This document shows positions 27,260-35,953 of a DNA stretch of 47,720 nt, piece after piece. A program made the translations under genes and the position numbers. The stretch is from contig JALJPK010000023.1 of NCBI GenBank assembly GCA_022968985.1, forward strand, positions 1-47,720, given 5' to 3'. The notes below the pieces were generated by a model. It saw only the letters and a program-made list of their open reading frames with translations. It made no database searches and was not told the DNA's origin. The stretch comes from Pseudomonadales bacterium. Lineage in GTDB: Bacteria; Pseudomonadota; Gammaproteobacteria; Pseudomonadales; Natronospirillaceae. Each line of letters begins with the position of its first letter. Position 1 is the stretch's first letter.

Positions 27260-27991
27260 TTATGAATCACGTTGCCCAAATATAGCGGTGCCGATTCTAA
27301 CTTGTGTACTGCCATTTTGTATGGCGATTTTAACGTCTTGGCTCATGCCCATTGACAGGGTGTCAACGTCTTTAAAATCTTGTTTTAATTGTTGATATAT
27401 TTGGTCAAGTTGTGAATATTGCAAGGATAACTCGACATCAGAAAGGTCTTTTTCACTGATCGTCATTAATCCACGAAATGTTAAGTGTGATTGATTTTGA
27501 ATTAATTGTGCCATTTTGTAAATTGCTTGGTACAAAGGCTGTTGATTAACTATTCTGTTATCGTTGATAAAATCCGCTAAAACCCCTGATTTGTTAGGGT
27601 CTTGGCTGATATTGACCTGAATTAAAGTATTTAACGGTGGAAGGTTATCAGGACGCTGCGCCTGTAATCGTGCTATTATTTTCTCACGGCTAACCGTTTG
27701 CACCCAATCAAAATTCTGCGCAATTAATTGTGTTTTATTTGATTGAATAGGTCCAATGAAATGCCAAGTTAACGGCAAATGTTGCAGTTGTTGAATTTTA
27801 GCAACCGCTTCTTGAACATAATTTTCACCAAAATCGGTTAATCCGCAGTGATATGCATTTATTATATGCTCGGAGTCAAATCTTTTGCTAACGGCTAATA
27901 GTTGCACAGTGTGCGAATGATTAAGCCTGTTTTTAGCGTGATTTTCGATCGTTATGTTAATTTTTTTGATTCGATTGTTTATAGTGTGCAT
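27260..27991 (-). CDS. yggS: YggS family PLP homeostasis protein
   Basis: YggS (PLPBP) binds pyridoxal phosphate and balances vitamin B6 and amino-acid pools. The PLP lysine is in LLAVSKRF near residue 36. Downstream family blocks are FGENYVQEAVAKI, LTWHFIGPIQSNK, TLIQVNISQDPNKSGV, FRGLMTISE, and the phosphate-binding LSMGMSQDVKIAIQNGSTQVRIGTAIFG. Its 243 residues match. It is divergent from pilT across a 139-bp gap, the usual arrangement; promoters there were not assigned with confidence. Confidence 0.96.
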   Translation of the reverse strand: MHTINNRIKKINITIENHAKNRLNHSHTVQLLAVSKRFDSEHIINAYHCGLTDFGENYVQEAVAKIQQLQHLPLTWHFIGPIQSNKTQLIAQNFDWVQTVSREKIIARLQAQRPDNLPPLNTLIQVNISQDPNKSGVLADFINDNRIVNQQPLYQAIYKMAQLIQNQSHLTFRGLMTISEKDLSDVELSLQYSQLDQIYQQLKQDFKDVDTLSMGMSQDVKIAIQNGSTQVRIGTAIFGQRDS

Positions 27992-28130
27992 GATTAGTCA
28001 GAATTATTAATTTAAAATAGGTATAAAGCGTATTTTTAACGGTATTGTACTTTGACTAAAGTATGAAACCTATTTTTCTTTTATGGCATCACTTAAGTAT
28101 CTTAAATAGATACATTACATAGGGCTGATA

Positions 28131-29165
28131 ATGGACATTACAGAATTACTAGCATTTAGCGCCAAACAAAATGCATCCGATTTGCATTTATCTGCAGATT
28201 TGCCACCACTTATTCGTGTTGATGGTGAAGTTCGTCGTATTAACTTACCTGCATTATCGCATAAAGAAGTGCATGCGTTGATTTATGACATCATGAATGA
28301 CAAACAACGTAAAGATTACGAAGAATTTTTAGAAACCGATTTCTCGTTTGATATTCCTGGTGTTGCTCGTTTTCGTGTGAATGCGTTTAACCATAACCGT
28401 GGTGCAGGTGCCGTATTTCGTACCATTCCTTCCAAAGTATTAACAATGGAAGACTTAGGTATGGGCGAAATATTTAAAAAAATCGCTCAGGTACCACGTG
28501 GTATCGTATTGGTTACAGGACCAACCGGTTCGGGTAAATCAACCACATTAGCTGCCATTATTGATTACATTAACGATCATCGTTTTGACCATATTTTAAC
28601 GATTGAAGATCCTATCGAATTTGTACATACCTCTAAAAAATGTTTGATCAACCAACGTGAAGTGGGTCGTGATACGTTAGGTTTTAACGAAGCATTACGT
28701 TCAGCATTACGTGAAGATCCCGATGTTATTTTGGTTGGTGAGCTTCGAGATTTAGAAACCATTCGTTTAGCATTAACCGCAGCAGAAACAGGTCACTTAG
28801 TATTTGGTACGTTACATACAACCAGTGCAGCAAAAACCATTGACCGTATTGTGGATGTATTTCCAGCGGAAGAGAAATCAATGGTTCGTTCAATGTTATC
28901 TGAGTCATTAGAAGCGGTTATTTCACAAACGTTATTAAAGAAAAATGGTGGTGGCCGAGTAGCTGCGCACGAAATTATGATTGGTACCCCAGCGATTCGT
29001 AACTTGATTCGTGAAGCTAAAGTGGCTCAAATGTACTCAGCCATTCAAACTGGCGCATCATTGGGTATGATTACTTTGGATCAAGCATTAAAAAATCTTG
29101 TTCAAAAAGGGATTATATCGGTTGAAGTGGCACGTTCAAAAGCAAAACAACCAGAAACGTTTTAA
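28131..29165 (+). CDS. pilT: Type IV pilus retraction ATPase PilT
   Basis: PilT is the hexameric ATPase that depolymerises type IV pili, driving twitching motility. The protein starts MDITELLAFSAKQNASDLHLS. Walker A is GPTGSGKST from residue 130; the Asp box reads HILTIEDPIEFVH, Walker B ALREDPDVILVGELRD, and the His box TGHLVFGTLHTTSA. The C-terminal AIRNLIREAKVAQMYSAIQTG is the retraction-associated AIRNLIRE motif that marks PilT. At 344 residues it is full length. AGGG lies about ten bases before the ATG. pilU follows after 97 bp. Confidence 0.98.
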   Translation: MDITELLAFSAKQNASDLHLSADLPPLIRVDGEVRRINLPALSHKEVHALIYDIMNDKQRKDYEEFLETDFSFDIPGVARFRVNAFNHNRGAGAVFRTIPSKVLTMEDLGMGEIFKKIAQVPRGIVLVTGPTGSGKSTTLAAIIDYINDHRFDHILTIEDPIEFVHTSKKCLINQREVGRDTLGFNEALRSALREDPDVILVGELRDLETIRLALTAAETGHLVFGTLHTTSAAKTIDRIVDVFPAEEKSMVRSMLSESLEAVISQTLLKKNGGGRVAAHEIMIGTPAIRNLIREAKVAQMYSAIQTGASLGMITLDQALKNLVQKGIISVEVARSKAKQPETF

Positions 29166-29262
29166 TAAGTTTTAGCTAGGGACGGCGTTTTAATGATTAC
29201 CTTTTGCCTGTTTTATAGAATTAAGCGGGCGAATCCTTTATTTTAAAAGAGCTAATTTCTGT

Positions 29263-30405
29263 ATGGATTTTGATACTTTACTTAAATTGATGGTCGATAA
29301 AGGCGCTTCGGATATGTTTATAACCGCAGGTGTGCCTCCATCAATGAAAATTCATGGCAAAATTGTTGCTGTTACCAAAGCGCCATTAAGCCCTGAAAAG
29401 TCAAAAGAATTAACATTGTCAGTAATGACTGAAAAACAACGTGATGAATTTGAAGAAACATTAGAATGTAACTTTGCAATTAGTGCACGAAGTATTGGTC
29501 GTTTTCGTGTGAGTGCATTTAATCAACGAAATTTGATCGGTATGGTATTACGCCGTATTGAAGTATTGATCCCAACGATTGAAGAATTAAATCTTCCGTC
29601 AATTATTAAAGAATTGGCAATGACTAAACGTGGTTTAGTGATGTTTGTTGGAGCAACTGGTGCAGGTAAGTCCACTTCTTTAGCTTCGATGATTGGGCAT
29701 CGTAATCGTAATTCACGTGGTCATATCATCTCCATTGAAGATCCTATTGAATTTATTCATCAGCATGAAAGTTGTATTGTGACCCAGCGTGAAGTAGGTA
29801 TTGATACAGAGAGTTATGAAATAGCCCTTAAAAATACGTTACGTCAAGCGCCTGATGTTATTATGATTGGAGAAGTACGCTCAAGAGATACGATGAGTTA
29901 CGCCGTAGCATTCGCCGAAACAGGGCATTTATGTTTAGCCACATTACATGCTAACAACGCCAACCAAGCGTTAGATCGAATAGCGCATTTTTTCCCTACT
30001 GAATCACAACGTCAATTGTGGATGGATTTATCCTTAAATTTAAAAGCTGTAATTGCACAGCAGTTGATTCCTACTCCAGATGGTAAAGGCAGGCGTGCTG
30101 CGATTGAAGTATTGATTAATACTCCGTTAGTATCGGATCATATCCGTAAAGGTGAAGTGCATTTACTTAAAAGTTTGATGGCTAAATCGGGTGAAGCAGG
30201 TATGCAAACCTTTGATCAGGCGTTATTTAAATTGTATGTCGACAATGAAATTACGTATGAAGATGCAATTGCTCATGCTGACTCAAGTAACGATTTGCGT
30301 TTAATGATCAAACTTGATCAAGAAGGCGGCGCTGATGCGTTACATGCTAGTACTAAGGGGTTAACTATCCAAGGTGATGATAATGGGTATGAGAGTAACT
30401 TTTAA
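29263..30405 (+). CDS. pilU: Type IV pilus ATPase PilU
   Basis: PilU is the accessory retraction ATPase that works with PilT. Family features are MDFDTLLKLMVDKGASDMFI at the N-terminus, Walker A GATGAGKST from residue 130, HIISIEDPIEFIH, APDVIMIGEVRSRDTM as Walker B, and TGHLCLATLHANNANQALDR. The PilT-type AIRNLIRE motif is replaced by LVSDHIRKGEVHLLKSLM, as expected for PilU. Its 380 residues match. The following 185-bp gap holds a triple-hairpin element, a REP unit and a bidirectional terminator before the convergent hydrolase gene. Confidence 0.96.
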   Translation: MDFDTLLKLMVDKGASDMFITAGVPPSMKIHGKIVAVTKAPLSPEKSKELTLSVMTEKQRDEFEETLECNFAISARSIGRFRVSAFNQRNLIGMVLRRIEVLIPTIEELNLPSIIKELAMTKRGLVMFVGATGAGKSTSLASMIGHRNRNSRGHIISIEDPIEFIHQHESCIVTQREVGIDTESYEIALKNTLRQAPDVIMIGEVRSRDTMSYAVAFAETGHLCLATLHANNANQALDRIAHFFPTESQRQLWMDLSLNLKAVIAQQLIPTPDGKGRRAAIEVLINTPLVSDHIRKGEVHLLKSLMAKSGEAGMQTFDQALFKLYVDNEITYEDAIAHADSSNDLRLMIKLDQEGGADALHASTKGLTIQGDDNGYESNF

Positions 30406-30420
30406 TAAGTTGCTCTTTAA

Positions 30421-30522
30421 GTTTAATTTAAACGTCCCTTTTTAAATTAAACGCTTTAATGATTATCTGGCGGAAGGGTACCTTCCTTGATAATTATTAA
30501 AGCGGTACGCACATCCATGTGC
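30421..30522 (+). repeat. Composite triple-hairpin element, copy 1
   Basis: Three consecutive hairpins. The first is GTTTAATTTAAA (30421-30432) with TTTAAATTAAAC, loop CGTCCCTT. The second has outer stem CGCTTTAATgATTATC / GATAATtATTAAAGCG (30452-30467 / 30489-30504) and inner GGAAGG-gta-CCTTCC, with an internal TGGC opposite TT. The third is GCACAT-CC-ATGTGC (30509-30522). The same order, loops and spacing recur at 42499-42709 with different but compensating stem bases. Confidence 0.8.
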
Positions 30523-30527
30523 TTGTT

Positions 30528-30550
30528 TGTAGGTCGACCTTCAGGTCGTC
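30528..30550 (+). repeat. REP-like unit
   Basis: A 23-nt unit of the GTAG-headed family: TGTAGGTCGACC, a TTCA loop, then GGTCGTC. It follows the triple-hairpin element by five bases and precedes the terminator. Confidence 0.65.
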
Positions 30551-30555
30551 AGTTA

Positions 30556-30583
30556 AAAAAGCGATCTTTTGATCGCTTTTTTT
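30556..30583. terminator. Bidirectional terminator between pilU and the hydrolase gene
   Basis: AAAAAGCGATC-TTTT-GATCGCTTTTTTT forms a stem of 11 bp with A- and T-tracts on the two sides, so it can serve both converging genes. Confidence 0.88.
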
Positions 30584-30590
30584 ATGTTTG

Positions 30591-31613
30591 TTATTTAGTA
30601 GAAGGCTTTAGCGTAAGCAAAATACTTTCAAAAACTTGAATTTGAATATTTTTAGTTTCATTGATCAAATGATGATTCGCATGCTTTATTTTGATTAATT
30701 TTAAATTTGGATAATGTTTGTTTAAATACTTTTGGTTGTATTTGTAATCCACAATTATATCGTCTTGACCTTGAATGATTGTAAATTTAAATTGGGAAAT
30801 CGGATCTGTTTGAATTTCTTTCTCCCATGTATGGTGTGCGTCTATCCAATTCTTAGATAATTTTTTAATCACAAATGGTTCTGTTTTGAGCCACTTTTTG
30901 AAGGTTTTATTGTGTGAGTTATTACGAAAGGTACGTGGTATTTTGTTAAATAATCCACCACCTAATTTATAAAAGAACTTGGATAGACCCCACATTTTGG
31001 AGCGTATTAAGGGTGATAGCATTATGGTTTCACCATTCCATGTGGTTTGTTTATTAATAACCAAATACATAATGCCGACATTACCCGTACTATGCCCAAT
31101 TACATGAAGCTTGTTATTTAAATGTGGTTTAAAGTGATTAATGGTTTGGGTGATAACTTGGTTGTAAGTTGAAAAGTTATCAATGCCTGAGCGTAAACCA
31201 CTACTTAAACCATGCCCAGGTTGATCAAACACAATGATATTGTAATTATTAGACAACAAAAAGTTAACTAATGGACGATTAAAACCCGCGTGATCTAAAT
31301 AACCGTGGCTTAATACTACGGTTTCAAAATTACTATCTAATAAAAATACTTGGGCGACTATTTCGTATTGACCAACGCGGTATTTATAAAATAAATGTCG
31401 ATGATTTTTATTATCTAAATCTTTAAAGAAGTATTGTTGATATTTGGTTTTTGAAGGATTATTTGTTTGTTCAGTAAAAAAAGCACTGTTCGATACCGGT
31501 GAAATTTCAGGAATATGGCTTTGCAACAAAGGGATGTCCAATGCTGTAAAACCAAATCCGTGAAAAGACATAGTTGTTAATAATATTAGCCATCCTAGGC
31601 GATTTTTTATCAT
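30591..31613 (-). CDS. Exported alpha/beta hydrolase, lysophospholipase/serine aminopeptidase S33-like
   Basis: This 340-residue protein has a signal peptide or N-terminal anchor (LGWLILLTTMSFHGFGFTA) and an alpha/beta hydrolase fold of the monoglyceride-lipase/lysophospholipase type. Visible elements are VVLSHGYLDHAGF (oxyanion region), FDQPGHGLSSG, the nucleophile elbow IGHSTGN, a late acid in IIQGQDDIIVDY, and the catalytic His in KHANHHLINE. The substrate is not predictable beyond an ester or lysophospholipid. It is eight bases downstream of hisC on the same strand, so probably co-transcribed, and ends at the shared terminator. Confidence 0.83.
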   Translation of the reverse strand: MIKNRLGWLILLTTMSFHGFGFTALDIPLLQSHIPEISPVSNSAFFTEQTNNPSKTKYQQYFFKDLDNKNHRHLFYKYRVGQYEIVAQVFLLDSNFETVVLSHGYLDHAGFNRPLVNFLLSNNYNIIVFDQPGHGLSSGLRSGIDNFSTYNQVITQTINHFKPHLNNKLHVIGHSTGNVGIMYLVINKQTTWNGETIMLSPLIRSKMWGLSKFFYKLGGGLFNKIPRTFRNNSHNKTFKKWLKTEPFVIKKLSKNWIDAHHTWEKEIQTDPISQFKFTIIQGQDDIIVDYKYNQKYLNKHYPNLKLIKIKHANHHLINETKNIQIQVFESILLTLKPSTK

Positions 31614-31621
31614 ATTAATTT

Positions 31622-32677
31622 CTATAATATTCTTTTAAGTGTATCAATTAACGTTTGCATATTTTCTTGAGTATCAATTGAGATACGAAGAAACTCGCTA
31701 ATTTTTGAGTTTTTGAAATATCGCACTAAAACACCATTTTCTCTTAAGTCTAAATACACTTTTTCAGCATCATGTTTTAGCGGTTTGGCTAATATAAAGT
31801 TGGCTTTTGATTTAATGCATTCAAAACCTAGCGCTTCTAATTCTTTATGTGTCCAATCTCTTGTTTTGATTACATGCTCACAACAGGATTTAAAATACGT
31901 AACATCTTGCATGGCTGCTTGGCCCGCCACTATTGCAAGTTGATCAATTGGGTAAGAGTTAAATGAGTTTTTAACACGTTGTAAACCTTCAATTAAATGC
32001 GCTTGGCCAATTGCAAAACCGATTCGTAATCCGGCTAATGAGCGTGACTTTGAAAAAGTTTGAATCACTAATAAATTATCAAACTCATTAACTAAACTCA
32101 CTGCACTTTCACCACCAAAATCAATATACGCTTCATCAACAATAACCACTTTATTGGCATGTAAGGTTAATAACTCTCTGATTTGATCGGGCTCTAAATA
32201 TTTACTTGTTGGTGCATTTGGATTGGGTAATATAATGCCATCACAATCTTGGGTGATTGATTTTATGTCGATTGAGAAGTCTTTTTCGACTGAAAATTCT
32301 TGTGCTTCAATATTGTATAAATTCGCATAAACTGGGTAAAAACTGTAAGTGATATCTGGAAATACTATTGGTTTGGCTTTTTTAAAGAACGCAAAAAAAC
32401 TATGCGCGAGTACTTCGTCAGAGCCATTACCAACAAATATTTGATTTAGATCCATTTGATAATAATCTGCAATCGATTGGCGAAGTAACGTTGCTTGCGG
32501 ATCAGGGTAACGTTTTAATAAATTACGATCAAAGTTATCTATGGCGTCAATGACTTTAGGGGACGGGCCAAATGGATTTTCGTTTGTATTTAATTTTACG
32601 TAATCCCTGTTTTGAGGTTGCTCACCGGGTACATATGGGGTGAGGGTATTTACAATATCGCTCCAAAACTGGCTCAT
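31622..32677 (-). CDS. hisC: Histidinol-phosphate aminotransferase
   Basis: HisC is a fold-type I PLP aminotransferase acting in histidine synthesis. The N-terminus YVPGEQPQNRDYVKLNTNENPFGPSP is typical. The active-site Lys lies in QTFSKSRSLAGLRIGFAIG, VVIDEAYIDFGGES binds PLP, and IFVGNGSDEVLAHSF is also conserved. Its 351 residues match the HisC2 type often found outside the his operon and close to aromatic-acid genes; aroE is nearby but divergent. No other his gene is in the window. It is transcribed with the following hydrolase. Confidence 0.93.
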   Translation of the reverse strand: MSQFWSDIVNTLTPYVPGEQPQNRDYVKLNTNENPFGPSPKVIDAIDNFDRNLLKRYPDPQATLLRQSIADYYQMDLNQIFVGNGSDEVLAHSFFAFFKKAKPIVFPDITYSFYPVYANLYNIEAQEFSVEKDFSIDIKSITQDCDGIILPNPNAPTSKYLEPDQIRELLTLHANKVVIVDEAYIDFGGESAVSLVNEFDNLLVIQTFSKSRSLAGLRIGFAIGQAHLIEGLQRVKNSFNSYPIDQLAIVAGQAAMQDVTYFKSCCEHVIKTRDWTHKELEALGFECIKSKANFILAKPLKHDAEKVYLDLRENGVLVRYFKNSKISEFLRISIDTQENMQTLIDTLKRIL

Positions 32678-32883
32678 TTACGCACCTTTTATACACAAAA
32701 AATCAAATTATACACAAAAAGCAAAGTTTAACGCATCACAAAAACAATTTTTTGAAAAATAACGTTGCGAAACACAATTTTGAATTGAATCAAAGTGTAA
32801 TTTAAGGTTTTCTTAAAGCTTCAACTATTGCCCTACACAACAGAGTGTTTACAATGGAGTCAAAGTTTTAGTTGTTGAGCATT

Positions 32884-33423
32884 ATGAATTTATTTTTACC
32901 TTTAGCCATTAAACAAGGTGCTGTATTTGCCTATCCTACTGAAACAGTTTGGGGTTTAGGTTGTTCACCTTTTCATTATGATGCTGTGATGCGTATTTTG
33001 GATATTAAACATCGAGATTTAAATAAAGGTTTAATTTTATTAGTAGGGCAATGGGATCAATTAGGTGAACTTTTTGCTCAATTACCTGCCAAAGATAGAA
33101 TGCTATTAAATCAACCCACGTTAGATCCCACGACGTATTTAATTGAACACAAAAATCTGATTCCAAGTTGGATTACCGGGCAGTTTAAAACCGTGGCAGT
33201 TAGGCGTTCAACTAATGCTTGGATTAAACAAATTTGCGCACAACTTGGCCATCCTATTGTTTCAACTTCAGCGAATGTGAGTGGGCAAAAAACCGTTCGC
33301 AATAAATATGTGGCAACCAAACAATTTTATTCCCAGGTCGATTTTATAGCTCCTGGCGATGTTGATAGTAAAACAAAACCTAGTAAAATCATTCATTTAT
33401 CCACGCAAAAGAGATTACGTTAA
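32884..33423 (+). CDS. tsaC: Threonylcarbamoyl-AMP synthase TsaC (Sua5/YrdC/YciO family)
   Basis: TsaC makes threonylcarbamoyl-AMP for the t6A37 modification of tRNAs. AVFAYPTETVWGLGC, RILDIKHRDLNKGLIL (with the KxR motif), AVRRSTNAW and PIVSTSANVSG are the family marks. The usual WPGPxT motif is altered: LDPTTYLI stands where WPGPTTWLI is expected, so W, P and G are lost. ATG 32884 was chosen over the upstream TTG at 32872. The 179-residue length fits TsaC rather than the longer Sua5. Its stop overlaps the aroE start by one base, a standard pairing. Confidence 0.91.
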   Translation: MNLFLPLAIKQGAVFAYPTETVWGLGCSPFHYDAVMRILDIKHRDLNKGLILLVGQWDQLGELFAQLPAKDRMLLNQPTLDPTTYLIEHKNLIPSWITGQFKTVAVRRSTNAWIKQICAQLGHPIVSTSANVSGQKTVRNKYVATKQFYSQVDFIAPGDVDSKTKPSKIIHLSTQKRLR

Positions 33424-34241
33424 TGACAATAGATCAATATGCGGTAGTTGGACATCCAATTTCTCATAGCAAATCACCTGCTATCCACATGCAATTTGCA
33501 CAGCAAACCAATCAAATATTACAGTACACAGCCATTGATATTGAGCCTGAATTGTTTGATGAAAAAATTAAAGCGTTTTTTAAAAATGGAGGTAAAGGTC
33601 TTAATGTGACGGTACCATTTAAAGAAAAAGCCTTTGAATTGGCGGATCACTTAAGTGATCGAGCAAAAACAGCACAAGCAGTGAATACATTAATTTTGAA
33701 TGATGATGGTTCGATTACTGGGGATAATACCGACGGTAAAGGTTTGGTGAATGATCTTTTGAATTCAACAGAATTAAAAGGCAAAACGATATTAGTGATA
33801 GGGGCCGGTGGTGCTTCAAAAGGTGTATTGTTACCAATAATTGAACAACAACCTAAAAGTATTACCATTGTGAATCGCACGTTTAGTAAAGCAAAAAGTT
33901 TGGCCGAGCAGTTTTCTGATTTTTATCAAAATATACAAGCCGTTGAATTAGACAAAATAAACGAAAGTTTTGATGTGATCGTTAATGCTACTTCTGCTAG
34001 TTTGCAGGGTCAATCCTTAAATATTAATGCAAATATTATTGCTGAACATACAGTTTGTTACGACATGATGTATGGCAAAGAACAAACCGTGTTTAATCAG
34101 TGGGCAAGCAAACAAGGTGCTAAAAAAACAATTGATGGGTTGGGAATGTTAGTAGGGCAAGCTGCGTTTTCTTTTTATCTATGGCGTGGTGTAGAGCCGC
34201 AAACACAAATAGTTATGAACAGTATTCGAGAAAATATGTAA
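33423..34241 (+). CDS. aroE: Shikimate dehydrogenase
   Basis: AroE reduces 3-dehydroshikimate to shikimate with NADPH in aromatic amino-acid synthesis. The N-terminal substrate domain shows VVGHPISHSKSPAIH and NVTVPFKEKAF, with the catalytic Lys at 67; DNTDGKGLVNDL supplies the catalytic Asp. The Rossmann motif is VIGAGGASKGVLLPI, then NRTFSKA for NADP selectivity, and INATSAS-like VNATSAS. Its 272 residues are standard. One-base overlaps join it to tsaC and to the following amidase-like gene. Confidence 0.97.
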   Translation: MTIDQYAVVGHPISHSKSPAIHMQFAQQTNQILQYTAIDIEPELFDEKIKAFFKNGGKGLNVTVPFKEKAFELADHLSDRAKTAQAVNTLILNDDGSITGDNTDGKGLVNDLLNSTELKGKTILVIGAGGASKGVLLPIIEQQPKSITIVNRTFSKAKSLAEQFSDFYQNIQAVELDKINESFDVIVNATSASLQGQSLNINANIIAEHTVCYDMMYGKEQTVFNQWASKQGAKKTIDGLGMLVGQAAFSFYLWRGVEPQTQIVMNSIRENM

Positions 34242-35755
34242 TGTTTATTATGAAGAGAAAAATAACTAATTGCTGTATTTTGATCTTCATGCCAATGTTG
34301 TTGTGTGTGTCTATTTTAAGTCATGCACAATCAGATGCAATTAATCAATTTGTTACACAACGTCAGCATCTTGAAAATGTCATTGAGTTATTAGATCAGA
34401 GGCAAAATGAGTTTATAGCCAGTGACTCTCAAGAAATTGTATTATTAAATAAACAGCAAAAACAAGAATTATTGGATATTTGGCAATCAGTAGCAGAATA
34501 TACCATTGCATTAGAAGCGATATCTCAATCCAAAGAAGGATATTATTTCTTTGATCAAAAAGAAAAAAGTGAGGATTTCTACTTACATTTTACTTCACTT
34601 TCATCTGCTTATCACTTGGCCTTAGAATTTATCGATATTATTGAAAAAGATAACTCGTTGGTGAAAATATTAGATTCATCAAACGAGGATTTAGGCTTAG
34701 GTGATTTTGCGTATCATAAGTTTAAACATCATTTTTTAGATGTCACACTCGCCACAAGATACAGCGCGTTATTTTTAATATATAAAACTTATGCAGTGCC
34801 TCCACCTAAAGTGTTGCAAATAATTATTGAGCAGGATCAAAAAGCCATTGTTAATTACGCCAAATCTAAAGGTGTTAAAATGAGTTTTTTTAATGCGATG
34901 GACGTGATTAAATCAGGAACTTTTAAAGCTTGGTTTCCTGTGCAAAGAGGTTTGGCCAATACAATGGGTAATATTAAGTTTTGGCGAAATGGACAATCAC
35001 TTATAAGTGTTGAAGACGTACATAAAATCTTACCGTTGATGCGCCCAGGAGATGTGTTATTAGAGCGTCGTGAGTGGCAGGCAACCAATATTGGGATTCC
35101 TGGTTTTTGGGCGCATGCGGCTTTGTTTATAGGTAATAAACAAGAACGAGATAGTTTTTTTTCTGATGATCAAACAGTGAGTTGGATTAAATCAAAAGGT
35201 ATTGAGTCTGGTTTATTTAGTGATTTATTAACACGCGATTATCCATCGGCATCTGTACAAAGCTATGGGCAGGAAGAAGGGTTTGATGTTCGAGTTATTG
35301 AATCCATTGCCCAAGGAGTGATTTTTACATCATTAGAGCGATCGTTTGCTGCAGATTCAGCTTCGGTATTAAGGCCAAGACTTTCAAAAGTAGAGCGCGC
35401 AAAAGCGATCTACAACTCATTTTATTTCGCTGGATTACCGTATGATTATAATTTTGATTTTCTAACAGATGATGCGTTGGTATGTAGCGAGCTAATTGTG
35501 AAATCGTATCAACCTAATAAAAATCAAAAAGGGATTAAATTCCCTTTGAAATTAACTGCTGGCAGATTACTTATGCCAGCTAATCAAATCGCTAAAATGT
35601 ATGCACAACAACATAATACTCAAGCACAGCAATTTGATTTCATTTTGTTTTTAGATGGAAATGAAGCGGATAAAGCTTCACATTTGGCAACTGAAGATAC
35701 TTTTCTAGAAAGTTGGAAGCGGCCAAAATGGCATATAATTATTGTTGATGAATAA
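34241..35755 (+). CDS. Exported YiiX-like permuted papain-fold (NlpC/P60-type) amidase
   Basis: A signal peptide is clear (KRK followed by a long hydrophobic run, ending in SHAQS). The mature protein has a helical N-terminal region of about 230 residues and a C-terminal catalytic domain of the permuted NlpC/P60 type, as in YiiX. RPGDVLLERRE opens the domain, His292 lies in FWAHAALFIG, and Cys415 in DALVCSELIVKSY, with the circularly permuted His-before-Cys order. Such enzymes act on peptidoglycan or lipoprotein amide/ester bonds; the substrate is unknown. ATG 34241 is chosen for its taATG overlap with aroE, although ATG 34250 is possible. At 504 residues it is longer than YiiX. Confidence 0.8.
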   Translation: MFIMKRKITNCCILIFMPMLLCVSILSHAQSDAINQFVTQRQHLENVIELLDQRQNEFIASDSQEIVLLNKQQKQELLDIWQSVAEYTIALEAISQSKEGYYFFDQKEKSEDFYLHFTSLSSAYHLALEFIDIIEKDNSLVKILDSSNEDLGLGDFAYHKFKHHFLDVTLATRYSALFLIYKTYAVPPPKVLQIIIEQDQKAIVNYAKSKGVKMSFFNAMDVIKSGTFKAWFPVQRGLANTMGNIKFWRNGQSLISVEDVHKILPLMRPGDVLLERREWQATNIGIPGFWAHAALFIGNKQERDSFFSDDQTVSWIKSKGIESGLFSDLLTRDYPSASVQSYGQEEGFDVRVIESIAQGVIFTSLERSFAADSASVLRPRLSKVERAKAIYNSFYFAGLPYDYNFDFLTDDALVCSELIVKSYQPNKNQKGIKFPLKLTAGRLLMPANQIAKMYAQQHNTQAQQFDFILFLDGNEADKASHLATEDTFLESWKRPKWHIIIVDE

Positions 35756-35845
35756 TAGTAACTATTTCGTACAAACTGTGACTGTTCAAATTCCGTTCAA
35801 ATTTTGGTGCGAACTGAATGGTTATGAATGATAAAGGTTAATTTA

Positions 35846-35953
35846 ATGAAAACATGGAACGATGAAATGTTTGGGGGGTTAAAGCATAAAATGGAAAATA
35901 ATTTATTAATGCGATTAATTTATAATGTCAAAGAAAATAGGACTTTATCATGA
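35846..35953 (+). CDS. Possible 35-residue small protein, coupled to the next gene
   Basis: An ATG at 35846, with AAAGG eight bases upstream, opens a frame ending in TGA at 35951-35953. This stop overlaps the ATG of the lipoprotein gene at 35950 as ATGA. The predicted peptide starts MKTWNDEMFGGLKHKM and is basic and hydrophilic. It could be a real small protein or a leader ORF whose translation opens the lipoprotein start. I recognise no family. The coupling geometry and ribosome site are the evidence; conservation is untested. Confidence 0.4.
   Translation: MKTWNDEMFGGLKHKMENNLLMRLIYNVKENRTLS

Noticed and set aside
29166-29262. Fourth triple-hairpin copy between pilT and pilU
   Set aside because: AGGGACG resembles the TCCC loop motif in reverse, but no matching stems are present.
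34181-34240. Upstream extension of the YiiX-like gene inside aroE
   Set aside because: It would overlap aroE by 60 bases and place a hydrophilic segment before the signal peptide.
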